In this document: positions 46,001-57,642 of the stretch, piece after piece
How positions within the stretch are numbered: the first letter of the stretch is position 1
Layout: each line of letters starts with the position of its first letter
From: Nipponacmea schrenckii
Lineage: Eukaryota; Mollusca; Gastropoda; Lottiidae
Assembly (NCBI GenBank): GCA_030562195.1
Contig: JAUJPP010000005.1
Span: 4,894,826-4,958,825 of the forward strand
Direction: 5' to 3'
DNA: 64,000 nt
Program-made: the position numbers and the translations under genes
The notes under the pieces: generated by a model
What the model was told of the DNA's origin: nothing
Databases searched by the model: none
What the model saw: only the letters and a program-made list of their open reading frames with translations

Positions 46001-48826
46001 CTGTTTAAGCAATGCTACGAAAGGACAGGCACAGGCATGTTGACACAACCTCCAGTGAATGAGTAATGTTTATGCAGTTTAAAAAATTAAAAAATAGAAA
46101 TGAAAAGTAACGAATTTGGGATGAGTTCAACTTTCATAATATTTCATCAGAGATAACAATGGTTATCTTTCAGTTGATACCACAGGTCCAGAAAGGGGAC
46201 CAGAATTATGGAGTGACTATCAACCCTATCTCTAGACTCATACAGATAACTCAGGCTGAGAAGAAAAAAGAACCTATTTTTACCCTGGTGGCTGACCATG
46301 GTGTTTATCATAGAAGAGAGTTTATTATGCAGGTAGGTGACTTATTCCCTAAGGTACAATCCAATTCAATGACTGAGACAAGAGACCACTGAAGTCAAGG
46401 TAATGGACAGTATACCCCTCAACAATGTTTTAGTTGGCTCAATAGTAACTGCTACAACATCTCCTTTAATTGTTAAGCATATTCCACATAGTGTAATAAG
46501 ATGCTTTGGAAAGTAAGTGTTCCTTGTCTGTATTAAATGTTACTCCAAACTAATTCCTGGCTTGGCAAGTGCTTTCGGGATGTAGTTAATGTTTAATACG
46601 TATAAATGTATTGTGTTTTAGGTACAAGTTGACGAAGAGAAGTGTACTGGTGTAGGACATAATAAAAAACTGGCCAAACGGAACGCAGCTGAAGCCATGT
46701 TACATCATTTAGGATTTAACCAGTCTCCTCCACAACCTTCCAAATCAGCTATTAAAACAAACGAGGTATTGATCTGTTTATTATCTAGGGCCGTTATTCT
46801 CCAAAACTAACCCAGTAAAGTTGACTTGAAAAATTAAAACCCCATCTAAAGTTAAATTATCGAGAACAATTCCTGGGTTTTGCTATATATGTTGCATGCA
46901 TATATATGAATATTGTGAGGGTGTAAAACTCCATTTCATATTTTTGTACTAATTTCAGGGCAATTCCAGTGATAAGAAAGTGACGTTCGTAGAAAGTGGA
47001 GGAGAAAATGGAGGTAGTGTACTTAACTCAAGTTCTTAACCTTTGACTTCCTTAACCTTTGACCTACGATGATCCTTTAGTCTTAATCTTTGACCTTTCA
47101 ATTATATTTAAAGTACCACAGACCTCTGAAAGAAAATTTGGAATAATACAATGCCATCAGTGTCCCTTTTTGTAATCCCTTTAAGCCTTAACCTTTGACC
47201 TTTCATTGCTATAAGGTCTGACCAAAATGGTGTTAATTACTTCCATCAGTGTCCCTTCTCAATTTGATGTATTTGATTACAGTAAATACTACTAGCAGTA
47301 ACAATGTAAAAGGTGGAAGACAGCTGGTTCCTGGCCTACTATTAATACCTGATTCTAGTCGAACCTCACAAACTCACAGTCAAACTCCTACTATTTTTGG
47401 ACAAGGTTAGTTCATCGTCATCGCCTAAATTTCTTACTACAATCATCTTTAGTTGATATTTTGAGATACTGTCTCAAGCCATTTAATGTTAAAGAAAGAC
47501 CTGTTTAAGGCCAAAGTGTCATATATATTTGAAAGTTATTGGACCATCCTGTACTTAGTTTGGTGGATTATTAACTTCAAGAGTAGTGTCTCAATCATTT
47601 GAAACTCTTTGAGATACATTTTCAAGGCCAACGTGTTATCTACTGCCCTGTGTTTAGTTTGTATGATCACGTGATATTTATTGTAGGAACGACCCAGTCT
47701 GAAGACCTGACTAACCTTGGATTGGGCCGGTCTCAACCTAGTCAGTCCAATGCACGTCCAGAAATACGACTAAGGGAGTTGGCTGCCATTCATAAGTTTG
47801 ATGTCAATTTTGACGACTTTGCTGCCCAGGTAAGTTCAAATTAAAAACTAGTTAAATACAGCTATGTTTAATTATTGTGTGATTTATTCTGTTAATTCCA
47901 CTTAACTGTTTTTTCTGGTCTTTGTTTATCACCTATTTTAAAGGGGCACAATCTTGATTTGTTTCGGACAATCATCTGACAGCCTCAAACACATGACATC
48001 TTTTGTTTAGCTAATCAGAAATAGTCTACAGAGCTTACCCTAGAAATTTGAGCCTTCAAATCCATGTGTATCCATAATTATCTGTGTTTGAAAATCATAA
48101 TGTCTTAAGATATTAAGCACGTTCCGCCATATTGGAAAACGGTTCGTCTTGATAATCAAAGAGTTATCCTTCCTGTCGTGCAGGTGCAGGTCATCTATAT
48201 AAATAGACTACTGCGCATTTTAAATTGTAGACTTTATCAACAGGACACACAATTTGTTTTTTGTTTGAGGTATATTTCAAGGTATTTTGCGATTTTCTAA
48301 GAGCTTGAGTATTTCTGAGGACTGTTTGAATGTAACAAAGGCCCAAAGCGGCCCCTAGAAATCAAGATTGTGCCCCTTTTAGACTTCGCCCCTTTTTCCA
48401 ATATATTCTCATGTTTACCCACTGAGAATTATCTGTTATAAATAACAAACTATATTCTATTTGACAGAAGAATAAGAACGAATTTTTATGTCGATTGACT
48501 ATTGGATTAAATCCGCCTCAAATATTTCACGGTTCCGGCGCCACATTGGACGCTTCACATGACCAGGCTGCTGTTTCTGCTCTACAGATTCTAAATAAAA
48601 TTGGCGTAGGAGTTGATAGCTCTGGAGATGGGTAAGTTTATACAAATTTATATATAAAGCATTCTATTTTGAAGAACGTGCTTTTGAGTATTTATTTTTT
48701 TTAAACTGTACCTTTCCCTATTTTCATTTCAGACCTCACGTTCAACCAGTAGGCGGAGCCAATTTTAATACACCAGCCAATCAAAGAAAGATACCGGTAT
48801 CACGAGTCATCAAAACAGATAAATAA
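43081..48826 (+). CDS. STAU: Staufen, double-stranded-RNA-binding protein
   Basis: Fourteen coding exons: 43081-43129, 43242-43822, 44242-44446, 44761-44902, 45169-45371, 45485-45573, 45717-45941, 46174-46332, 46622-46765, 46959-47013, 47283-47405, 47687-47829, 48468-48631 and 48733-48826; 791 residues, all junctions in frame. After a Met/Asn/Gln-rich start of about 195 residues come five dsRNA-binding domains: about 198-262 ([14 protein letters not shown]), 281-375 (split by an insertion containing [11 protein letters not shown]), 405-475 (ending [17 protein letters not shown]), 500-590 (ending [17 protein letters not shown]) and 682-755 ([15 protein letters not shown]). Five domains with a split domain 2 is the Drosophila Staufen layout. 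Staufen binds structured mRNAs and directs their transport, localised translation and decay; domain 5 usually binds protein partners. Intron 3 has a duplicated acceptor region; introns 9 and 12 hold inverted-end elements. Confidence 0.96.
43242..43660 (+). other. Gln/Asn-rich low-complexity N-terminus of Staufen
   Basis: Exon 2 opens with [15 protein letters not shown] and continues with repeated NQNK, QQG and NPNN motifs over about 140 residues, almost without charged residues. This composition is prion-like and typical of RNA-granule proteins; a role in granule assembly is inference. Confidence 0.7.
46786..46890. mobile_element. short inverted-end element in Staufen intron 9
   Basis: Begins agggccgttattctccaaaa and ends with ttaaattatcgagaacaatt, an imperfect inverted repeat of its start. 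Same end pattern as the element at 631-773. Confidence 0.4.
47940..48379. mobile_element. MITE-like element with 21-bp perfect terminal inverted repeats
   Basis: The left end, an A at 47940 followed by aaggggcacaatcttgattt at 47941-47960, is matched exactly by its reverse complement at 48359-48379. The 440-bp interior has no coding frame. The flanks are T/A-rich so the target duplication is ambiguous (TTA overlaps both borders). It lies in Staufen intron 12. The structure is that of a non-autonomous DNA transposon; the superfamily cannot be given. Confidence 0.8.
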
Positions 48827-50615
48827 TATCCTATTATCCAGTTCCTTATTTAGACATTTATAGTCTCTTTTCATCCAGTCTTTTTTCTACTTACCTAATA
48901 GTAAAGACTAGATCGTTAGGTCTTTGCTATTCAGGTATTGAAATAATTGTTCTGGATAAACTAGGCTATATTTAATGGTTGATAAAAAACCAGAAAAAGT
49001 GACACATGAATGACAATATCAGTTTCTTTCTCATTGGTCAATGGAATAATTTCTTACCCAATCTATGGTGAGGAATTTGATTCTGGAATGATTTTAAGCC
49101 AATGAAATCAGAGTTTGAAGGAACTGATATTTGAATATAAATTGGTGTTGACTGTTTTCTGATTTTTTGTCCCATAATGCATTGTAATAATATTGTGAAT
49201 AATTTTTTCTTCCATATAAGGCTTAATACATTGTCAGTAAAAAATGTTTTGATTGGCCAATGAATTGTTTGTTTCGGCTAATTTGATTTGTTATTAGTCC
49301 CAGACTGGTTTTATAAAAACATTTCTGATTGGCTCATTGTTCTTTTATCGCAAATTAAAACTGAAAATGTATTTCGTCTTTTTTTTGTGAAATTTTGAAT
49401 CTATTACTTTTGTTCAATCTTTTTTGTGCAAATCTTTGATCAATTTTGAAATTTTCATAAGACTTTTTTCAGCATTCAAGCTTAAAATTCCTCTTTAGCT
49501 GTGTGACCTTTGCACCTTGTAAAAGCAATTAAAATTTTTGAATGTAGAAAAGTAGAAATTTATTGCCAAAACTTAAATCATTTGATTGAAATTTTCCTAT
49601 TTTTAAAAAGAAAATATTTAGACTTAATCGAGTTTGATTAAAATACGAATGATTTTGCTTTTTAGATATTTCTATGTTAAATTATATGTTCACATATTAA
49701 ACTGATTAGTTTTGCCTTCAGCAAAAAAAAAGAAACCGAATGTAGAAATTTGTATTTTAATCACAAGCATTAAGAAATGTTTTCCATTTATATGTAAAGA
49801 ATTGAGGCCAAATTATGATTTTTCATGCGTTTTTTTCATTTCTTAATCCAAGCTTAGGGCATTTCCTTTTCATTTTTTATCCTAAAATCATAATTTGCCT
49901 GATTTTCTTTTCCTAATTTAAACGAAGTGTTTTAAAATATTTTTTTTCCAATATTTGTGTTTAAAAATTTACTGTTTGGAAATGATTTTGTTGACCAGGC
50001 TGCAAAGTCATTTCCTGTTCAAGTAAGGGAGATAATTCAGAAGAATTGAATTATCTTTCCTTGATTGTTGAATTGATAAACTGCCTTGCTGCAGAGAACT
50101 TGTTGTTTCTCATGCAAAACTGCCATGCATTATACAAAAGTGACATGCAGCACACAACTTGCCATGCAGCATACAAACTGCCATGCAGTATTTCAATTCA
50201 AACACTTATAACCTTAGAATATATATATTTATTTTGATACTCCATTAATCATCACATGTGTTGACCCCTTCTTCATTAAACTGTCTGTCTAATAGTAGAA
50301 TTATAGGTAATGTTAGGCTTTACTATGTACTGTATAATTGCGAATATTGTGCGCATCTTAATAACGCTATCAAAGATCAAAGAATTAGGCCTGCCCTTTG
50401 CTAAAATTGATCAAAAACACTACCAGATCATTACCTCAAATCACCACCTTTTAACTTTGGACTGAATGAAATTTAGGCATTTTAATGTTTAATATTTTTG
50501 CTTTTTTCTTGTGTTTTTTTTTTCAAGTTATTTAATCTCCATAGTAACATTGTTGTTATTTTCCTCTTTAATCAATAAATATATATAATCCAGAATGAAT
50601 TTTATTTGAAAAAGT
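48827..50615 (+). other. long AT-rich Staufen 3' UTR, ending at convergent poly(A) signals
   Basis: About 1.75 kb of U-rich sequence follows the Staufen stop. The first well-placed AATAAA is at 50574-50579. The cadherin gene on the other strand has its AATAAA at 50601-50606, ten bases past its own stop, so the two transcripts probably meet or overlap by a few tens of bases. Confidence 0.6.
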
Positions 50616-53600
50616 CTAAAACGGCTGCAGGGCAAGTCTGCTTCGTTTACTTCTTTGGTCATCGACTGCTACGATTTCTGTAAAAGAAAGCATGCTGTAT
50701 GAGAAGCACATTATCAACATGTTCAGGATTTCCTGTCCAACAGCTATTGTACTATTAGCAGACCACTGCATCAAGTAGACACTTCTACTAGACTAGTTTC
50801 TTGTGAAACACCCACATCCCTTCGTAAGCAAGCAACCAGCCTTGATTATTGCCAGACCTCTTGTTACACTGTACAATAAAAACTCACCTCCGTGAATGCT
50901 GCCTGCAGAGAGTGGATGCCTGGGGTCTCTGTAATATCGGGGGTCTCTGTAATACTCCCTTGGGTCTATATACTCCGAGGGCTCTCGGTAGTACCGCGGG
51001 TACCCGGAGTATCGACTGGGTCTTGGTGGTGTGTAATACCTGGAAATACACGGACTGTGAGAGGGGCTTGCTTTTAGATGAGAATCCAACCTGTCTGGAC
51101 TACCAAAGCTACTAAGGACAATGCTACCCCACGTCTTTGGACTGCATCACCTCTTTACTGAGGGATTGAACTACCAGTACATCTTTGGGCCATTCTGACT
51201 TAGTAATATTAAAACTTGACTTACTCTGGTGGGTAACCATTGTATGGGTGGACTCGACCATGGCTAGAATATAAATACTTAGAATTAGTACCAAATACAT
51301 GTACGTACTCTCCCAATCAGTCAACGGTTCTGCTTGAGCTCTATGGATCCGACAATTGCCGAATGACGAACTCCAAAGCACACTATTGACTATAGCTCCC
51401 GAATTCGGCACTAAAATTCACAATTGCAGCAAGGCATTGATATACGTCCTTACCTAGGTTTACTGCAGCAATACCCTAAGAATAGTTTCCTCAAACAGAA
51501 AAATAATGCAATCAGTAGAATAATAAGTCCAACAACTCCCAAAACGGCCACCATAGCGATATTTGCCGGCTCGTCAAAATAGCTTTGCTCCGGTTGCTGA
51601 GAGAGCGAGCTCGGGGTAGTACCGGGTTGCGTTGTAGCTGGTGGTGGTTGGGTGGTGGTTGGAAGAGTCACAAATCGAACGGTTTGTGTGGTAGAGGCTT
51701 TCATGCTAGGTATCCCTTTATCTTCAGCCTCTACTGTTAATAGAATGGTTGTCCCGGACCAACTATCTGGGAACTGTTTGGTGTAGTGAATCTGTCCATT
51801 TCCTGAAAAAATGAAAGTGGTTATACCACAAGCTGCCTTCCCACAACTGAATTATTAAGTTCCTCAGAGTCTTTTTGCCCACCAGAATCATTAAGAAAGT
51901 ATATGTTTATAGGACATCTTCCCTCTTCAGCAGAATCACCAAGTTCTTCAGTGTCTACAACTTGGATGCCTTCTCGCTCACCTTAATACCACGAGCTACA
52001 AGACAGCAATGTGGTTCTCGTCTTCTGGTACTACATTCGAATCTGCAAGCGGAATTCTTACACCACGGTTATTGCTTCACGATTTGTCCAAGTACCGACT
52101 TTCAAGCTATACTTACCTAGTACGTTGAGGTAATTGGAAGCGGTCAATGGACTTATAGTAGTTGCTCTATATTCTACCTGACCATTGAGTCCAGAATCGG
52201 CATCAGTCGCTTGGAGCATACCCACCAATCCTACAGATAGATATATACATTGTTATATAAGATTAATCAAGGTTCTAACATTCAATATGATGGTTCTTCA
52301 GCCAGCATGTATTTCATGAGATCGATTTCGAAAGGAGCAGGGGCAAAAACAATTGGATTATATAGGTCCTGGGCTTCCATGGTTTGAACTATCCAAAACA
52401 CGCTAAGGATCCTCCCTCCATCTGGTCCTTGACAATGACCTCAAAAACTAAACACAAGTTTGGGGAAGTTTGCTTATTCCAGACCCCAGATTTACAGTCA
52501 TTGATCGAGAGCAATACCCACGACCACATATTCTTTAGTTCTATCCCCGGTTTGAGCCAAACTTACCTATGGGCGTTACATCGTTGAGTTCTATAACAGG
52601 CTGTGATCCAGGGAACACGGGTTCGTTATCATTGACATCCGTGATGGTGACTTTAATCTGAGCGAACCCTGCTGCTCCATTAACATCTCTAGCTTCTATA
52701 TCCACAGTCACCGAGCTCGGCATGGCGTTATTGTCCACATCGTAGTCCACAGCGAAAGTCAGGATATCAGAAGACGGTGAAGCGAATGAGAAACGTTCGT
52801 TGTTGTTCCCTGGTCGGATTGATATGGTGTATTGATCACTCTCGGGGTCCTGGGCGCTGAGAAATAAAGAACACGATGATCCACCTGCCTGTAATAGAAC
52901 AGGAAAATCAGAGTGAAGTTCTTCGACACTCCTCGTAGCATGGACTGAAGCTTACATGGCATGAACCGGACATGGACATTCAAAAAAGTGTCTTGTCGTT
53001 CGAACGGGACTATAAAGCATGACCCCTTAAGCTACAGGCTGTGTACGTTAAGGATTTCTTGATTCATAGAATTTGAAAAGGATTAGGCTAATCCAGCAAT
53101 CTTGGCCAAATGTTTCTCACATTGGACACTGAATGGCGTCGTTCATTTCAATTTCTAACCTTAGACTCTTGCAGCTGGCAATTATAGACCCCACTCGGCG
53201 TGTTGAAGACGGGTGGTTCATTAACATTATCCACGTTGAGGGTTAGCACATCGTTCTCTGAGTACAAAAAGCCATCAAATATAGTACAGGTTATTCTATA
53301 GCTGGTGATAGCTTCATAGTCCAACAGACTTTTACCATTTCCACCATTAGCCAAGCTGAGTCTATTACCTACAATTAACAAACACTTACATGAATGTATA
53401 GAGAAGGGGGGTGGGGAGGTGGCTCTCTGGGGCGAGGGCGATATCTCCAGACAACAGGCCACCAGTTGTTTCGGAAGGCCTGTGATGTAGAAAGAGGGCT
53501 TGATCAACACTTCAAAATTGAACTTTCATAGGGCTAAGAACGAAGTGGCGGACAGGGCCAATACACAACAGAAACGGCCCTATCATGCTTAAGGATCAGC

Positions 53601-56532
53601 TTACCGGATATAGAGATTATGGAGGGGTTAATATTAGGGAATACGGAGCAGTCGGGGATAAACGACCCGGAATAATCAGGATCTTGGTATAGTAGATCTA
53701 ATAACAACGTTCCACCATTTACATCTTCTTTCATTGTCATAGACAGTGGTAAGTTGGTGATTTCTGGGCGAGTATTTAAATCTGGAATTGAAAGAGAAAT
53801 GGATTTTTTCGTCGAGCTGTTATATGCCTTTTAAGGTGAATATAAAGAATTCTTGCCATGTTGGGGTCGAAGAGAGAAATTTTACCAGGACAGTAACATG
53901 AATATAATCGAAATGTCCTATGTCCTACTTTTTGTGTATATTGCCTTATAAGGTAACAAGGTGCGTATTATTTGAAGTGCGTCTTGTACTCAAGATTATA
54001 CATTATAAACTTACTCTGTATTTGTATTCGTAAATTAAAGCCAGTCAACGCATCGAACCCGTCAGTGACATCGACGTTAATTGTTACCAAGGGAATTGTT
54101 ACGGCTCGGAAATCGACCGCGGCTGTAATTTCATTAGTAACTGGAATAGAACACAAATGTTATCAGTAAGGCCTATAATTTGTTTGAATTTCTTAGTGTT
54201 ATTTTTTAAGGATTTAACTGTTGTCTTAAAACCATAAAAATGAAAACAAGAGTTCATTCCCTTAGTTTAGTACTGTGTTCCCTGAAAATGATTTTCCAAT
54301 AAGACGCGATGAGTTACTTCCCATATAAAATATCGCAGCTGTGTTTGTGTAAAGGAACAGAAAATAATAGGCATAATCACTTTAAATCACGAGAAAAAAA
54401 AGAGAGTTTACATCCTCCTTTTCTGAACTTCATTCAACAGAAAGGGTCTATATAAGAGGGTAAGAGTTTTCAAAAAGTAGCCTTTGATTCTGTAAGCCTT
54501 ATTGCCCTGAATAAAGTAGAAATATCAACGCCAACACCATACATAACATCCTTTATGCGGCATTTAGTAATTGGTAGTATAATAATAACTAAGTTTTATG
54601 GAATACTATTACTGAGTTTCTGCGACGTTTCAACAAATGTTCTCTTGTCGTTATCTTCCTGCTTGATAACGACAAGAGAACACTTGTTGAAACGTCGCAG
54701 TAATTGTTATTCCATAAAACTCAGTTATAATAACCATACATAATATAACGATATGGACTCTCCAAACGGAATACCTACATTTGTCGGGTGAGTCTTGGAC
54801 GTACCTTGATCAATAGAAAGGAAAGACACAGGAGGTTGGATGTTATAGGTGTAGGTTAACACATCTCCATCGCCGTCAGTAGCTGTAACTTTATATAGTA
54901 ACGTCCCCGCAGGCACTGCCAGAGCACTGAAACTTCTTACGGCTAAAACAGGAGATAAAACTGAGTTTAAATCCGCTTAAGTACGCTTAATGGCTAATGT
55001 AAAACAATGTACAACTGAGCCCTGGTCGTGTTAAGGATGTTGATGGTTCGTGCAAATATTTGAGAATCTTTTTCAGTAGGCTATGCCCTGAGCCGTCTAT
55101 TAAAGGTCCATTTACATATATATAAATATGACTACCAAAGACCGGGATTATTTATAAGCGCGGGTTTCTGATTGGGTAGACGAGGCCCATAACGTTTAAA
55201 TATGCCTATACATTCTACCAATATAACTAGTGCTATGATTGGGTAGACCAAGATCAGTGGGTGGGGCCGAATATCTAATTAAAAGACCCATAACATTTAA
55301 ATATGTCTATACTTCTATCAATATAATGTATAACTATGAGTGCCATGATTGGGTAGACCAAGACCATTGGGTGGGGCCGAATATCCAATTAAAAGTCCCG
55401 TAACATTTAAGTCCGATACTTACTTCCAGGATAATCTATAAGAGCTGGTCTCTGATTGGGTAGAACCTGCACTGTAAGATCTGCTGATTGGGTAACGGTG
55501 TTCTCTAGACATTCTACAGTGACGGTGTAAATTGGTACCACGGTCGAATCCAGTTGAAAGGGACTGGTGGAGTCGAATAACACAAACCAATCTGAAAAAT
55601 GAGCGGTCATATAGATATAATCAGCCATGTAGGCTCCTTAAAGGGTCAAAACATTATAAGCTATGTAGACCCTCAAAAGAGAAAGTAGAGATGACATGTT
55701 CGATTATATAGTGGCCACGGCAATCCAAAATTCGCTGCAATATAGCCTATAAAACAGAAAATTTTGATATTTAAATGTAGTCTGAAATAAGGAAAACAAG
55801 AGTTCATTCCCCTTAGTTTTATAGTGCCTTCCCTGAAAGAGCCTTTCAATAAAACGGTATGAGTTATCTCCCATGTAAAAAATATGAACATGGGGCTTTA
55901 CGATGTTTCACGGAAAATAAGAAAAATAGCTGGAATAAAATGCTTAGTATCAAACGAATAGAGTCGTCTCGCTTATCGTCAGTGGGTAACGTACACAAGC
56001 AAGGCTAGACGGCCCGGGGGCAAGAGCTTTCCGGCCCGTCCCGTCATCGATAATCACCCCTCTTAGGCTACTTAAGGATTCGCGAATAAGAACTCTATAT
56101 AAACTTACTGAATACGCCGGGTGCTGCCTCATATCTAACATTAAACGGATGCTCAACTACGGCTCCGGTCGCCGCTGAAACGGCCCCCTTAACGTAACAT
56201 GATGCGACGGTCGTAATTGGTACCATAGACACTTGCGTCAAGTCTTTGTTGCCTAATTGGGTATCTTTGATAACATTGGTAGTTGGTGTTAGAGATATAC
56301 TCGTCAGCTTAACGAAATAATAAAATAATCAATTAATTAATGAATTACTGAATTAAATGATGGATTAATCCAAATTCACAGCATCCGATATCACGTCCAG
56401 AGAGTTGAACCTTAAATATTTAAGATCAGCCAAGTTGTCCTATATACTTGAAAAAACAAAACAAAACGCCTTTACCTGACATTGATACGCTTGAAAATAA
56501 CTCGCAAATAAAATACAAATATACAACTTCAT
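50616..56532 (-). CDS. cadherin-like single-pass membrane protein
   Basis: Thirteen coding exons: 56476-56532, 56109-56307, 55424-55591, 54805-54942, 54015-54140, 53605-53781, 53160-53368, 52567-52888, 52117-52230, 51454-51802, 51225-51263, 50888-51039 and 50616-50677; 703 residues, every junction in frame. Exon 1 is a signal peptide (MKLYICILFASYFQAYQCQ). About five cadherin repeats follow; the calcium-binding signatures sharpen towards the membrane: TATDGDGD, LDYE, VNEPPVF, DVNDNEPVF, ATDADSGLNGQVEY and EAEDKGIPS. A Thr/Pro-rich stalk precedes one membrane helix (IAMVAVLGVVGLIILLIALF) and a cytoplasmic tail of about 100 residues rich in Tyr, Arg, Pro and Asp. The tail lacks a recognisable catenin-binding region. 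The membrane-distal repeats have few calcium ligands. A role in cell adhesion or recognition is expected; orthology to a named cadherin is not claimed. Confidence 0.9.
54584..54728. mobile_element. fold-back element in a cadherin intron
   Basis: Two arms of about 68 bp, 54584-54654 and 54665-54728, are near-perfect reverse complements (left arm contains tgcgacgtttcaacaa, right arm ttgttgaaacgtcgca) around a loop of about 10 bp. It lies in the intron between coding exons 4 and 5. Confidence 0.8.
55141..55410. repeat. intron repeats resembling the end of cadherin exon 3
   Basis: Blocks containing tgattgggtagac, ggtggggccgaatatc and acatttaaatatg(c/t)ctata recur near 55170, 55235 and 55345. The first one reads tataagcgcgggtttctgattgggtaga, in pieces matching the exon 3 passage tataagagctggtctctgat at 55436-55455. 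Confidence 0.65.
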
Positions 56533-57642
56533 CACGGCCACTCTCCGATATCCATATTTCTTGAAAAATATCCAATATTGTACTTTTAAAATCTTTGATA
56601 TAACCCAAAAATCTAAAGTTATTCCGATTATACGACAGCAAAGTCGTGTTTTTGTTATTGCATGTTTTGACCATACAAATAGTTTACCACCATAAAACGG
56701 TTTTGTATCTCTCAACAATAAGAATTATCAGTCAAAAGAAAATAGAATGAATGATATAGAGGGATATATTTAATGCGTTGTACTATTTTATTATGCTTTC
56801 TAAAAGGACTATTGTTATGCGTTTTGTTCACTAAGGGCTTGATAAGTAGGTCTGGTATACGAGTTTTGAATTGGGTGTGGTGTGTAGCGGGTTCGAATCT
56901 CTTTCAAGCTAGAGGATATTATGCCATGCTAGTGCTTTCGGTGAAAAAGAATTAGGTGTATCGCGTTTAAGGCCCATAAGAAATATTAGATATAAAAGGC
57001 CCAGTCTAGCCTTATCGCCTATGCCCTTTTCGGTGTATGGAAAAGACCTAATGAAGTCCAAACCAAATGTACGTATCCAAATGCATAGTTTAGAATTGAA
57101 GGAACCGTCAATGATGTTTCAAGCCACATACTTAGGCCTAATGTTCGAATGTGGAATAACGAATGAAACGAACTTCAGCGGCGAATGGAATGGAAACGGG
57201 TGTCACGTGATAGGTAACGTGATATTTTAAATTCAAAATGGTGGTAATGGGAACAAAAAATTAATTTAAATTCAAAATTTTGATATTTTATGCGATTTTA
57301 ATCGGTAAGTACTAATTGTGATGTCTTTCTCTAAAGTTCAACATGTTCTTTAGGTAGATAGACGATTGTTTGCAGATCTTTTTGGACCATTTTCCTTGTA
57401 AATTCGGTGCAATATGTGAAATTTGAGTGAAAATTACAATCACAATAACAGTCAGTGTTTGTCAGTGGTGCAGGTTTATCAAGCTGACAATATTAGTTAT
57501 GTAGAAGCTGTGAAACTTAACCAGATGCTCAGGCAATGTTTCATGTCAGTTAAAGCAGCTGCTAGTGTTAAAGGGGATTTTAATAATTCTATGTTTGTTT
57601 ACTTTTCAGTTTACTTAAAGAGTTCTGTTTTTATTGTTAAAG
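56533..57642. promoter_or_regulatory. divergent upstream region between cadherin and four-finger C2H2 gene
   Basis: About 1.1 kb separates the two start codons. A B-box-like tagcgggttcgaatctc at 56886 stands alone without a tRNA fold. Plus-strand frames at 56773-57665 show no domain. Confidence 0.45.

Noticed and set aside
53148..53510. 120-codon minus frame as a separate gene
   Set aside because: It is cadherin exon 7 with an intron read-through at its start.
56886..56902. tRNA-like B box (gcgggttcgaatct)
   Set aside because: No A box or cloverleaf can be drawn around it.
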